The notes: generated from the letters alone by a model not told the origin. Shown: positions 26,964-36,911, counted from the stretch's first letter. The stretch is 64,000 nt of DNA from Flavobacterium cupriresistens (GCF_020911925.1 NZ_CP087134.1:2480001-2544000); one strand, 5' to 3'. Translations and numbers: made by a program.

Positions 26964-28484
26964 ATGAAACTGAATGTAAAGATTAAGAGTGTAATTCTGG
27001 ACGCAATATGTCTACTGTATATACTTCTATTTGTGTATGCAGCAGTTAGCAAATTACTTGACTATGAGAACTTCCAAGTGCAACTTGGACAATCTCCACT
27101 TTTAAGCGCTTTTGCTTCCTGGATTTCATGGATAGTACCACTGAGTGAATTATTGATTGTTGTTCTACTGGTTGTTAAAAGATTTCGAAACTGGGGACTA
27201 CTTGCTTCAGTAAGTATGATGACCATGTTTACGGCATATATTTTTATTGTACTGCATTACAGTTCTTTTGTCCCTTGTTCTTGTGGTGGTATATTGGAGA
27301 AAATGAGCTGGGATGTACATCTGATTTTCAATGTTGTTTTTGTGCTGTTAGGATTGTTGGCTCTTCTGTTGGAACATCATATACGTATAGAAAATGAATC
27401 CTTTACAAAACCGGTTGTAGGGATAAAAACAACCATAATTTCAGTTGCACTTAGTATCATAGCAGTTGTTGTTTTGTTTTTATCATCGGAACATATTATG
27501 CAACATGAAAATCCATTTATCAGAAGGTATCCACAGCATCCTATTATGCTGCAAAAAACAGTAAATCTGAAATTCAATTCGTATTATTTTGCCGGAAGCA
27601 GAGATAATCAGGTATATCTTGGGAACTACACAGATCCACTGCATATTATTGCATTTGATTCTGCCTTACAGGTTAAACAAACATTTAAAATCTCTTTTAA
27701 CTCAAAAGATATACCCTTTAAAAGGATTAAAATTTTAGTTAGAGGATCTTACTTTTATTTGATGGATGGAACGGTTCCCTGCATTTTTTGGGGAAGGACC
27801 AATAATTGGAAAGTGATCGGCGAAATAAAAGATCTCCATTATTTTACAATCGCTGAGCCTGTGGATAGTGCTTCGGTACTATTCAGGTCTAATAATGGTA
27901 AGAATGCTGCTCATATTTTAAGCACTTTTAAATCCGAAAGGTTACCAAAAATTAGCTATAACGATACACTTTTGCAGACACAGATCGACGGCGTATTCGA
28001 TACTGATGGTATGCTTGTCTACAATGAGAAAAGCAAACGAATGATTTATCTCTATTATTACAGAAATGAATTTATTGTTGCAGATGAAAATTTAAAGTTA
28101 TTATACCGGGGTCATACTATAGATACCATATCACATGCTCAGATTAAGGTAGCGTATCTCAAAAATAATACAGAGAGAAGAATGGCAACACCACCTATGA
28201 CCGTAAATGCAAATCTTGCTGTAAATTCAAATCTACTTTTTATAAACTCCAAAATTCAAGGACGTTTTGAAGACATGAAATTATGGAAACAGGCTGCGAT
28301 AATTGATGTATATGACCTGAAGAAAAAAGCTTATTTACTGAGTTTTGCAATCTACAATGTTGAGGATAAAAAACTGCAATCCTTTATCGTTACTGATACT
28401 CATTTGTATGCTTTGATGAGTGATGAGCTGGCTGTTTATAAGCTTAGAGATATACTAAAAAAAGAAATAAAAATGCTGCAATGA
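26964..28484 (+). CDS. MauE/DoxX-like redox membrane protein with large extracytoplasmic domain
   Basis: The first ~145 residues have four hydrophobic helices in the MauE/DoxX pattern ('AICLLYILLFVYAAVSKLLD' with the 'AVSKLLDYENF' start, 'WIVPLSELLIVVLLVV', 'SFVPCSCGGILEKMSWDVHL'). The 'PCSCGG' cysteine pair is typical of MauE-like redox-associated proteins that help disulfide transfer. A fifth helix (about 152-172) leads to a ~330-residue domain probably outside the cytoplasm, with repeated short strands ('DNQVYLGNYTDPLHIIAFDS', 'FYLMDGTVPCIFWG'), perhaps a beta-propeller; I cannot name it. It precedes the DUF6520 cysteine-bearing peptide gene by ~96 bases, and may handle its disulfides, which is inference. 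A small hairpin overlaps the stop. Confidence 0.75.
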   Translation: MKLNVKIKSVILDAICLLYILLFVYAAVSKLLDYENFQVQLGQSPLLSAFASWISWIVPLSELLIVVLLVVKRFRNWGLLASVSMMTMFTAYIFIVLHYSSFVPCSCGGILEKMSWDVHLIFNVVFVLLGLLALLLEHHIRIENESFTKPVVGIKTTIISVALSIIAVVVLFLSSEHIMQHENPFIRRYPQHPIMLQKTVNLKFNSYYFAGSRDNQVYLGNYTDPLHIIAFDSALQVKQTFKISFNSKDIPFKRIKILVRGSYFYLMDGTVPCIFWGRTNNWKVIGEIKDLHYFTIAEPVDSASVLFRSNNGKNAAHILSTFKSERLPKISYNDTLLQTQIDGVFDTDGMLVYNEKSKRMIYLYYYRNEFIVADENLKLLYRGHTIDTISHAQIKVAYLKNNTERRMATPPMTVNANLAVNSNLLFINSKIQGRFEDMKLWKQAAIIDVYDLKKKAYLLSFAIYNVEDKKLQSFIVTDTHLYALMSDELAVYKLRDILKKEIKMLQ

Positions 28485-28496
28485 AAAAGCAGCATT
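28472..28496 (+). promoter_or_regulatory. Hairpin overlapping the stop of the MauE-like gene
   Basis: AATGCTGC (28472-28479) and GCAGCATT (28489-28496) pair around a 9-base loop and include the last codons and stop. There is no T run, so it may protect the RNA or attenuate rather than end transcription before the DUF6520 gene. Confidence 0.45.
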
Positions 28497-28580
28497 AAAA
28501 TACATTGGCCGATGTCAGGAAACCAGATCGAACACCTGTAGAAAAAAGTAGATCGTGTTTTTAATTTAATATTTATTATT

Positions 28581-28853
28581 ATGAAAACTTTTTTTAAAAA
28601 TGTAATGCCAGCAGCAGTTATTGCGCTGGGAATTACCGGAGCATTTGCCACTATGTCCATGCAAAGTACTGAAAAAAACCTTGCACCAAAAATTGGATAT
28701 ACTCTCAATGCTCAAGGCGCTTGTAACATTCCGGTAAATTGTGATACCAGTGGATCACAGACCTGTCGTCTTAATGGGGCAACAGGACCTCAGGCATTTG
28801 GTAAAAATGCCCAAGGGAACTGTAATGAAGTATTGTTTCGACCAGCAAACTAA
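28581..28853 (+). CDS. DUF6520-like exported peptide
   Basis: A 90-residue protein with a signal-peptide-like start ('FFKNVMPAAVIALGITGAFA') followed by a Gly/Asn/Gln-rich tail with four cysteines ('QGACNIPVNCDTSGSQTCR' and 'QGNCNEVL'). It matches DUF6520, a flavobacterial family of small exported peptides, often encoded beside MauE/DoxX-like proteins; function is not known to me. The cysteines could form two disulfides, in line with the redox protein upstream. It is ended by a strong terminator. Converging with it is an S9 peptidase-SusD-SusC operon, so the group may form one peptide-related system. Confidence 0.8.
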   Translation: MKTFFKNVMPAAVIALGITGAFATMSMQSTEKNLAPKIGYTLNAQGACNIPVNCDTSGSQTCRLNGATGPQAFGKNAQGNCNEVLFRPAN

Positions 28854-28875
28854 CGGTTTGAGGTTTCGATAAACG

Positions 28876-28912
28876 GCAATGCAGTTCCAAAGTGGAACTG
28901 CATTGCTTTTTT
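28876..28912 (+). terminator. Rho-independent terminator
   Basis: 13-bp perfect arms GCAATGCAGTTCC (28876-28888) and GGAACTGCATTGC (28894-28906), 5-base loop, then six Ts. It separates the DUF6520 gene from the converging S9 peptidase gene. Confidence 0.93.
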
Positions 28913-28927
28913 AGTTTATTTTAAAAT

Positions 28928-31606
28928 TTATTTCACGCCTTCGGTTATCCATTGTGCCGACAAATCATCTTTCAGATAGTAGGCAAACCACTGTTGAATC
29001 CGGCTGGTCATATCTTTTTGATTGGCTGGTTTTGAAATGCCATGTCCTTCGTCCGGATATAAAAGCATGATGCATTTTTTACCCAAAGAACGAAGTGCAA
29101 AATAAAATTCCATAGTCTGAGAAGGATCAACATTATAATCTTCTTTTCCCGACCATAACAAGAGTGGTGTATTCACTTTATTGGCATACGTAATGGGGGA
29201 ATTACGTCGATAGGTTTCAGGGTCTTCAAACGGACTCTGACTTATTTTCCATTGTCCACTGGCAAAGCGATACATATTAGGATAAGAGAAGTTTTTGGCA
29301 AGGGTAAAATAAAAACTATTTAGATCGGTACTACCGGCACTTGCGATAGCTGAGGCAAAAAGATTTGTTTGCGTAATTATAAACGAAGTCTCGTACGCTC
29401 CGAAAGAATGTCCCATAAGTCCGATTTTATCTGGTTTTATAATTTCTTTAGCGAGGACTTTTTTGACTGCTGCCAAAACGCAATCCAAGGCTGAATAACC
29501 CAGAGTATCATGCTCCACAATGATATCCGGAAGAAGAACAAAATAACCCTGCGTGGTCCATACAGTATCATTATCTTCATCCTCCATCTGTGATGTAGGA
29601 TTTATATATTTGTGATGCTGATCATATTGCCTCTGGTATACATGCACTATCATCGGATATTTTTTTTGAGGATCATAATGCGCAGGGTAACGTAGTACCC
29701 CTTTCATTTTTACGCCTTTAGAATTTTCATATTCGATGAGTTCTGATGTACCCCAATAGTATTTTTTCTGCTGTGGATTACTTTGAAAAAAAGAGACTGG
29801 ATTCAAATTTTTCTTTTTAATTATCAGCTGTGGAGAAAGGTCAAATTTTTGTTCCCTGTAAAACAAATTTTGTTTTTTAGAATTATAGGTTAATTGGTCA
29901 ATATGTCGATCACCATAGATAATTGACTTTTCACGTGACTTCTTATTCCACTTAAAATAACCCGTTTTTCCATCGTCTCCCTGACCGTGAAGAAATAATT
30001 CTTTTTCAATATCAATGTTGTCTACTTTTAGCGCATCATAAACAAAAAGATAAGGTTGCCTGTCGGGGCTGTTAACCAGTCTGTATCTTATTTTTAATTC
30101 GCGTCCCTGTGTTAACCTCCTAAAAGAAGTTCCGTCGGGTTTAATAGCCCACAGGTCGAACTCGTCATATAGCAGAATTTCTTTATCATCCATACTCCAT
30201 CCTGCATTTGAGTTTTTGGCGGAGATGGAATACTGTAAATCTTCTGCTGTAAATTTAGATTTTATTCCCGCTGTAATATTTTGATGTATATCAGCTGCAA
30301 TGTTATATACCCACCAGTTGCCGTCTTTAAAATAAGAAATATAGCTTCCTTTAGGAGATGGTATTAGTTCTAAAAAATGAGCAGAATGTTTTTTCAAAAA
30401 CAGCTTTTTTTCAAGTGTTTTCAGATTCAGAATATAAATGTCACTTGGACCGGGTTTTATTATAAACTGAGGCTCATAATCCTTTGGATTAAATAATAAG
30501 GCATATTGCTGATCACCTGAAAGCATGAGCTTAGGCAATTCATTTGTTGTTAATGGATTGGCAATATTGGAAAAAGGAAGCCAAAGTGCAACCCTTGGAA
30601 TTGTTGAGAGAGTACCTTCTTTTTCCCTTTCAGCATACAACGATTTGTCATTTGCGTTCCATATTTCAACAGCTGTGGTGTTTTTGTTCTCCGGTAATGG
30701 ACTATTTATTTTTGTCGTAAAAAACACTTTCTGCATATCATCAGAGACTGTCATTTTAAAAGTAAAGTCTGCAGGTATAAAGGTATTCTTTGGCAAGTTT
30801 ACTTGCAGCGCCGGATCAAACTTATATAACGTTTCATTTTCGAGTGTATAATAAAACAAGAATGTTCCAGTGATCAAATCTGACTGTGTTGCAAAAGCCA
30901 CTGCATTTCCATCTTTATGCCATGTAAAGCCAAAACTTTTATCTTCGTGATTGGTCAGAATCAACTTTTCTCGTTCCGCTTTTTTTAGATTAAGTAAGAT
31001 AACGGAATGTTTGCCATTTATAAATGTTCCGTAAATCAGATGCTTTTGGTCAGGACTTAAAGAAGAACCTGTAACGCAATCTATTTCTCTGAGTACTTTA
31101 CCATTTGGATTTTGAATGGTTAGTTTCTTTCTGTCTTCTGGCAGATTGGTTGTCACTATCAGAAGATCGGCGGTTGCTGAATAATCGAAATGATCAGCTG
31201 ATTTTAAACTTCGGCGCTTGCCTGTATTTAATTCTACAATTTGCAGTCCCTGATCATTCAGGTATATGAAAGTATTGTTTATAGTAAATAAAGAATGCTG
31301 AACTCTCACAAACGAAAATGTTTTAAGGTTTGCTGTATTACGAACAAATAACGTGTCAATAGTATTCTCGTAAGTCATGGTATAGCTGGCCCAATTCTGA
31401 TCAGGAGATATTTTCTCCAGACTCAGAGCACCCCAAAGGTGATAGTCAGCAGTAGTGAGCTCTTTTTTTTGCACCACCTGCCCCCACAGGAGACAGGTTA
31501 CTAATGGCAAAATAAAAAATAAAACTAAAAAAATAGGTAAACGGACATTTAGTAATAAATTACCGTTCACAGTACTGGAATATTTTTTGGTGCTGAAATG
31601 TAGCAT
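28928..31606 (-). CDS. S9-family (prolyl oligopeptidase-like) serine peptidase
   Basis: An 892-aa protein with an N-terminal membrane or signal segment ('LPIFLVLFFILPLVTCLLWG', about 24-43), a long propeller-type region and a C-terminal alpha/beta-hydrolase domain. The nucleophile Ser (about residue 733) is in 'IGLMGHSFGAYETS', the acid Asp in 'SGKEDYNVDP' and the His in 'YPDEGHGISKP'. It is likely an envelope or periplasmic peptidase acting on short peptides. It is the last gene of a SusC-SusD-S9 run, 11 bases after SusD, so it probably degrades or processes what the SusCD pair moves. Converging DUF6520 is a candidate substrate, which is inference. Confidence 0.92.
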   Translation of the reverse strand: MLHFSTKKYSSTVNGNLLLNVRLPIFLVLFFILPLVTCLLWGQVVQKKELTTADYHLWGALSLEKISPDQNWASYTMTYENTIDTLFVRNTANLKTFSFVRVQHSLFTINNTFIYLNDQGLQIVELNTGKRRSLKSADHFDYSATADLLIVTTNLPEDRKKLTIQNPNGKVLREIDCVTGSSLSPDQKHLIYGTFINGKHSVILLNLKKAEREKLILTNHEDKSFGFTWHKDGNAVAFATQSDLITGTFLFYYTLENETLYKFDPALQVNLPKNTFIPADFTFKMTVSDDMQKVFFTTKINSPLPENKNTTAVEIWNANDKSLYAEREKEGTLSTIPRVALWLPFSNIANPLTTNELPKLMLSGDQQYALLFNPKDYEPQFIIKPGPSDIYILNLKTLEKKLFLKKHSAHFLELIPSPKGSYISYFKDGNWWVYNIAADIHQNITAGIKSKFTAEDLQYSISAKNSNAGWSMDDKEILLYDEFDLWAIKPDGTSFRRLTQGRELKIRYRLVNSPDRQPYLFVYDALKVDNIDIEKELFLHGQGDDGKTGYFKWNKKSREKSIIYGDRHIDQLTYNSKKQNLFYREQKFDLSPQLIIKKKNLNPVSFFQSNPQQKKYYWGTSELIEYENSKGVKMKGVLRYPAHYDPQKKYPMIVHVYQRQYDQHHKYINPTSQMEDEDNDTVWTTQGYFVLLPDIIVEHDTLGYSALDCVLAAVKKVLAKEIIKPDKIGLMGHSFGAYETSFIITQTNLFASAIASAGSTDLNSFYFTLAKNFSYPNMYRFASGQWKISQSPFEDPETYRRNSPITYANKVNTPLLLWSGKEDYNVDPSQTMEFYFALRSLGKKCIMLLYPDEGHGISKPANQKDMTSRIQQWFAYYLKDDLSAQWITEGVK

Positions 31607-31617
31607 CTTAAATGATT

Positions 31618-33006
31618 TTAATATCCCCCGTTTTGAGGTCGTAGATTAGGGTTAGCACTTAGTTCACTCTGAGGCAGAGGGAATAAACTATCATGCGCAT
31701 TCCATCCCGGCTTACTGCCTGAAAGCACCACATCTATTTGATTGAAGCGCTTTAGATCAAAAAAACGATGTCCATACTCGGTAAAGAACTCCCATCGTCT
31801 TTCATTTAAGATAGCATCCAGAATTTCTTCTTTAGTGATTGCCGAAGTATCATCAAGACCAGCTCGATACCTGATTTTGTTTAGATCTTCCTTGGCACCA
31901 ATAAGATCACCTTGCTCAGCTCTCGCTTCTGCTCTGATGAGATACTGTTCGGCAAGTCTAAAGACAATCGAATATTCTTTAGAGATCGAAGTAAAGTTTT
32001 GCTCTTTGTATTTGTAGGCATGGTACCATGTTGAGGAACCATCACTGACTTCTTTAATCCAATTGGAATGTCTAAGATCAGCTGCTGAAAAAGAATTTAC
32101 AAGATTATTATTTAAGGCTACTAGTGCAGGCGGGCCAGAGAGGAATATAAAAGTTGATGCTTCCTGTGTATTTTGCCCGGCTTCTGCGGACTGCAATTGC
32201 CAAATTGTCTCTTTTGAATTCACTAAAAAGGCCTCATCTATACTTTCCAAAGCAAACAAATCGGTCCGGTTAAGAAGTGCCGAAGCTTCATTGGCCGCCT
32301 CAGCATAAGATTTGGAATACAGATAAACTCTGGCTAAAAAGGCACGGGCAACATATTTGTCAGCACGGATTCGTCCCATCTCGCTGTAATTATTTTGCAA
32401 TAATGCAATAGCGCTTTCTATATCAGTTATAATATTCTGATATACCTGAGTGGCAGGAATTCTGCTAACGATACTATTTTTTTTATAATCGGTACTTGTG
32501 ATGTAGGGAACGTCGCCAAAAAGATTGACCAGATAAAAGTGCAGTAATGCACGAATAAAAAGAGCCTCACCTTTAAGTTGTTTTTTATTTTGGTCTGAAA
32601 GCTTAGTACTCGCTTCTGTGCCTTCTATGATAGAATTGGCAGCATAAATCTGATTGTAAGAGTCGTTCCAGTACTGCGCAACATCAGCATTCTCAGCTAA
32701 AAGACTATTGTTATAAAAGTTCAAACTTGGATTTGAAGGCGTACCGTAAGGAATTATCTCATCGGTATAGTTTCCAAGCTGATTCGATAGTCCTCTGTTA
32801 TTGCCTGTGAGCAGACCCGTATCCCTGATTTTTGAGTAGATATTGGTAAGAGCGGCATCTGCAGTGGCATAATCCTCAAATACCGTTACAGTGGTAAGTT
32901 GTGATTTAGGAAGATCTACCTCTACAAAAGAATCACAGGAATTCATAAAAAAGGACAATATGCCTAGCCACAACATTTGCGTTGCTGTATGATAAAATGT
33001 TTTCAT
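31618..33006 (-). CDS. SusD/RagB-family outer-membrane lipoprotein
   Basis: The surface lid of a SusCD importer. It has a lipoprotein signal (lipobox near 'FFMNSC', Cys24), TPR-like helices typical of SusD ('NQIYAANSIIEGTEAST', 'LKGEALFIRALLHFYLVNLF', 'GDVPY') and the C-terminal RagB region ('DAILNERRWEFFTEYGHRFF', 'PLPQSELSANPNLRPQNGGY'). The normal gene order SusC-SusD is kept, 10 bases apart. Its substrate is unknown; the neighbouring peptidase suggests peptides rather than glycans, since no glycoside hydrolase is nearby. Confidence 0.95.
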   Translation of the reverse strand: MKTFYHTATQMLWLGILSFFMNSCDSFVEVDLPKSQLTTVTVFEDYATADAALTNIYSKIRDTGLLTGNNRGLSNQLGNYTDEIIPYGTPSNPSLNFYNNSLLAENADVAQYWNDSYNQIYAANSIIEGTEASTKLSDQNKKQLKGEALFIRALLHFYLVNLFGDVPYITSTDYKKNSIVSRIPATQVYQNIITDIESAIALLQNNYSEMGRIRADKYVARAFLARVYLYSKSYAEAANEASALLNRTDLFALESIDEAFLVNSKETIWQLQSAEAGQNTQEASTFIFLSGPPALVALNNNLVNSFSAADLRHSNWIKEVSDGSSTWYHAYKYKEQNFTSISKEYSIVFRLAEQYLIRAEARAEQGDLIGAKEDLNKIRYRAGLDDTSAITKEEILDAILNERRWEFFTEYGHRFFDLKRFNQIDVVLSGSKPGWNAHDSLFPLPQSELSANPNLRPQNGGY

Positions 33007-33016
33007 AAAAAGTGTT

Positions 33017-36000
33017 TTAAAATGTTAATTGGACACCTGCAGTTATGACTTTTAAAGGAGGGAGAAATCCGGAGGAAGTAAATTCAGGATCGCCGTCTTT
33101 GAATTTGGTGAAAGTCAAAAGATTTTGACCTTGCAGTATAATTTTAGATTGCACTGTGTTTAAGCGCAGGGGTAATTGATAAGAAAGTGAAATGTTTTTA
33201 AGTCTTATAAATGAAGCGTCCGTTATGGAGGCATCGCTACGGTCGTATAAATAATCTGCTGTTACAGCATCACCATTGTTACCCGTTGTGTACAATTGAT
33301 AGGCTGAAAGATCTCCGGTTTCTTGCCAGCGGTCTGTTTTATAAACAGGCTGATTGGACATCTGACCTGCAAAGCCCATTGGACTTATTCTGTTTTTTTG
33401 TTTGACAAACTGCAATAAGAAGTCGAAATTCCACCGTTTAAAACGCAGTTGATTTTGCAGTCCTCCATAATACTCTGGATTCAGATCAACGGTTTTCTGT
33501 CTGTCTTCAGGAAAAGTAATTTTGCCATCTTTATTGATGTCTTCAAATTCAAAGACACCAGTTTGAGCATTGACTCCTTTATACTGGTAGACAAGTTCAA
33601 TATTTAAGGGCTCATTAAGACGGTATTTCTGGCTGTAAGAAGAACTTTCTAATCCCGGAAAGCTAAGGAGTTTGTTCTTTGCAAAGGTCAGGTTAACGCT
33701 GGTTGTCCAGCTAAAATTTTCATGGGTTAAATTATTGGTTCTTAGTGTCAGTTCCAAACCTCTGTTTTGAACAACAGCATTCAAATTGGACTGAAGTACC
33801 GTAAATCCAGTTGTTCCGGGCAGTGGAACACCCACAAGCTGATTGGATGATCTATTCTGATACCATGAAACGGTTGTAAATATTTTATCGTGAAAAAAGC
33901 CTAATTCAAGTGCAGCTTCAAGTTTTTTATTGGTTTCCCATCCAAAATCAGCATTGTAAAGGCGGGTTGGTTCAAGTCCGACGGTTCCGTCATAATTTAC
34001 TCCAGTAGTAGAGTAGGTATTTAAGAACTGATAATCGCCAATCTGATCATTCCCGGTTGTTCCGTAACTAGATCTTAATTTTCCAAAACTTAACCATGAG
34101 GTATTTTTTAAAAAACTTTCATTTGAAAAAAGCCACGCCAGACCTACAGCTCCGAAAGTAGCAAATTGATTGCCGGGTCCAAAACGACTTGACCCGTCAC
34201 GTCTTGCTGTAAGGTTGATGATATAACGCTTGTCTAAATTGTAGTTAATACGCCCGAAAAATGCCTGATATTTATAGATGGTTTGATCATTTTGTAGTAC
34301 ATTAATGTACTTAGCAGAGGCGAGATTATAAATGAGGTTATTGGAACTATATCCCGTACCTGACTGAAATAATCTGGTTGTAGTCTGATTTTGAAAAGTT
34401 GTCCCTGCAAGAAGATCTATTTTTCCCAAACCTAACTCCTTTGTCCAGCTGATCTGGGGCTCTATGATCCAGGAAGATCGGTCTGTGTTGTTTACATACA
34501 GCGAAGAATTAGCACTACTGATATTATAGTCCGGGTTGTATACTGAGGAAGGAGCCGTACGGGTTTCGACTGTACTCAAATTGGTGTAACCAAAGCTACT
34601 TTTGATTATCAGTCCTTGACATAACTCGTAAGACAACACAGAGTTTGCAATCAAATCATTTGTTTTGGCTTCAAATTTAGCATTGAGGTTCCGCAGTGGA
34701 TTATCCCAAGTTCCGTTTTCCCAGTTTAGATTGCCGTTAGCGTCATAAAGGGCAGGTGCATTAGGAGCGAGTGAGCGGGCATCGTAGGTAAAATCAAAGG
34801 CGGGCTGATCATTGTTTTGACTATTATATCCTGCTGAGAGCGTTACCCTGAATTTATTGTCTTCTGAGCGGTGGCTTAAATTGAATTGTGAATCGCCTTT
34901 TTTATAGATAAAATCACCCGGAAATACGCTGGATTGCGTATGATAATTTCCACTGATCAGAAACTGTGTTTTTTCAGATCCCCCTGAAATAGCTGTTTGA
35001 AGATCGGTTATCCTTGCCGTACCACCGATCAATTTTTTCTGCCAGTTAGTATATCTGCTTTGATCCCATGTTCCATTAATATCATAGTCCCATGAATTGT
35101 AAGGGATTCCGTCATTTTCAAAGGCTTGTTTTCGCATAGCCAGATACTGCTCGGTATTCATGAGTTTCATAAATTTGGTCACAGTTCCTGTTCCGGTTGA
35201 ACCACTGACTGTAAATGTTGTCTTTCCTGCTTTTCCTTTTTTAGTTGTGATCAGTACTACACCATTAGCACCTCTTGAACCATATATAGCAGTGGCATCT
35301 GCATCTTTGAGTATTTCAATACTTTCAATAGTATCAGGATTTATACTGTTTAAAGGACTTGTAGTTGATGGATAAACAGTAGAAGTCTGATTGTATCCTA
35401 TAGTTTCTGAAGCATAGGGTACGCCGTCTATGAGATAAAGTGGAGCATTGCCTTCGGAACGAATACTGTTTTGTCCCCTGATTTTTATATCGAAACCACC
35501 GCCGGGCACTCCTGTGGTCTGTATGATATTTACACCTGCCATACGACCTTGCATTGTGGCAAGTACATTAGTAACAGGTTGTGTTTCGATATCCTTTGAA
35601 GTAATTCTTGCAATACTTCCCGTGCGTTCGCTTTCTTTTACGGAATAATATCCTGCATTAACTTTTACTTCCTGAAGAGAAGTGGCATCTTGCTTCATTT
35701 GTACATTAATGACTAAGCGCTCTGCAACTGGAATTTCAATTGTTTTAAAACCAATGTAAGTAAAAATAAGAATATCGTGGGATGACACTATTATTGTAAA
35801 TTTCCCGTCAAAATCAGTAACTACGGTATTGTTTTGGTTTTTTACTGAAATACTGACTCCCGAAATGGGAATAGTACCATCAGTTACGATACCGCTTACT
35901 TGTGTTTGTTGTTGTGAAAGGGAAAACAGCAAGGTGTTCCTTGCTAAGGCTGGCGTGCAAAAGAGATAGAATCCGAAAATAAACGGATACCAAAGTGCTG

Positions 36001-36031
36001 CCAACCCTTTATTTAATGAAAAAGTTTTCAT
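33017..36031 (-). CDS. SusC/RagA-family TonB-dependent transporter
   Basis: A 1004-aa outer-membrane transporter. After the signal peptide it has a carboxypeptidase-regulatory-like domain ('VSGIVTDGTIPISGVSISVK', 'DFDGKFTIIV'), then the plug with the usual motif 'VTNVLATMQGRMAGVNIIQT', 'IRGQNSIR' and 'ILKDADATAIYGSRGANGVV', and a long beta-barrel ending 'PLKVITAGVQLTF' with a terminal Phe. It takes up a bulky nutrient, energised by TonB-ExbBD. First gene of the operon. An RNA hairpin lies in its leader at 36075-36110. No anti-sigma or hybrid sensor is adjacent, so regulation is not the classic Sus type. Confidence 0.95.
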   Translation of the reverse strand: MKTFSLNKGLAALWYPFIFGFYLFCTPALARNTLLFSLSQQQTQVSGIVTDGTIPISGVSISVKNQNNTVVTDFDGKFTIIVSSHDILIFTYIGFKTIEIPVAERLVINVQMKQDATSLQEVKVNAGYYSVKESERTGSIARITSKDIETQPVTNVLATMQGRMAGVNIIQTTGVPGGGFDIKIRGQNSIRSEGNAPLYLIDGVPYASETIGYNQTSTVYPSTTSPLNSINPDTIESIEILKDADATAIYGSRGANGVVLITTKKGKAGKTTFTVSGSTGTGTVTKFMKLMNTEQYLAMRKQAFENDGIPYNSWDYDINGTWDQSRYTNWQKKLIGGTARITDLQTAISGGSEKTQFLISGNYHTQSSVFPGDFIYKKGDSQFNLSHRSEDNKFRVTLSAGYNSQNNDQPAFDFTYDARSLAPNAPALYDANGNLNWENGTWDNPLRNLNAKFEAKTNDLIANSVLSYELCQGLIIKSSFGYTNLSTVETRTAPSSVYNPDYNISSANSSLYVNNTDRSSWIIEPQISWTKELGLGKIDLLAGTTFQNQTTTRLFQSGTGYSSNNLIYNLASAKYINVLQNDQTIYKYQAFFGRINYNLDKRYIINLTARRDGSSRFGPGNQFATFGAVGLAWLFSNESFLKNTSWLSFGKLRSSYGTTGNDQIGDYQFLNTYSTTGVNYDGTVGLEPTRLYNADFGWETNKKLEAALELGFFHDKIFTTVSWYQNRSSNQLVGVPLPGTTGFTVLQSNLNAVVQNRGLELTLRTNNLTHENFSWTTSVNLTFAKNKLLSFPGLESSSYSQKYRLNEPLNIELVYQYKGVNAQTGVFEFEDINKDGKITFPEDRQKTVDLNPEYYGGLQNQLRFKRWNFDFLLQFVKQKNRISPMGFAGQMSNQPVYKTDRWQETGDLSAYQLYTTGNNGDAVTADYLYDRSDASITDASFIRLKNISLSYQLPLRLNTVQSKIILQGQNLLTFTKFKDGDPEFTSSGFLPPLKVITAGVQLTF

Positions 36032-36911
36032 AATTTTGGGGTTAGTTAATTTGAAACGAAAGTTTTATTAATTCAGCTCTCTATACTTGTTGATCGCGGG
36101 TTAGAGAGCTTTTTAGTATATCATAGATGCATGGGTTTAGGTGTTTAAAAACTCATCTTGATTATCTTTCCAAAACAAATTTTAAGAATTTTAACATACG
36201 CTTTGGAAAATAGAAATAAAGGCAATACTTTTAAAGTGGTAGTTTAAAGATGAAAAGCTTAAATATAAGTGCCAAAAGCATTTTATGTTTGGGATGAGGT
36301 TAGATTAAAGAGGAAGTTTTGTTTTAAATAATTACTTTTTTATATCAAAGTATAGTTACGTACGTCCATACTAAAATTCTGGCTAGGAAAGTGTATTTGG
36401 TAAGAGTATTTCTCTTTGATTCACTATTCTAACACAATTGTTGTTTGGCTTTGGGAAACAAAAGGCTGCTTGCTTTTTAGCTTGGCGCTACGGTGGTTTG
36501 GTAACTGTTGTGCATAAAAAAATCGTTCTCATAATTTATAGGTTTATGGTTATGGAACGATGTATTTCGTGGTATGAAATAGTACTTGAATAAAAGCACG
36601 GAACGGTTTCACACTTTAGACTCATGGGCGACCAAACCCGTCTTTAAAATCTTTCGATTGAAAAGTTATCTTCTAAAGCTAACGTGAGAACCGCTCACAT
36701 GCCATATGTAAAAGTAAAAAACTTTTTGACATGGAGCGACTTCACGATATTCTCGAAGATAAAATTGGTCATTTTGAGTCGAGAAAACATCGTTTTAATT
36801 ATGCCAAAAAGGCTAATTATCAATTCGCTAATACAAATATATGAAAATATTCCAACCATGCAAATAAGTTTTAAAATAAAACCAAAATAACATTAAAAAT
36901 ATGTAAATCTA
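36032..36911. other. Large intergenic region upstream of susC
   Basis: 880 bases without a convincing gene. It carries the leader hairpin near susC and probably the promoters of susC (minus) and the HTH gene (plus). A 68-codon plus-strand frame at 36684 lacks coding character. Confidence 0.45.
36075..36110. promoter_or_regulatory. Hairpin in the susC leader
   Basis: AGCTCTCTA (36075-36083) and TAGAGAGCT (36102-36110) pair over 9 bp around an 18-base loop. On the plus strand it is followed by TTTTAG, so it could end an antisense transcript; on the minus strand it lies 44 bases upstream of the susC start codon, in its leader RNA. Confidence 0.5.

Noticed and set aside
36684..36890. 68-codon plus-strand open frame
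   Set aside because: No coding character or homology I can see, and it lies in a long AT-rich gap.
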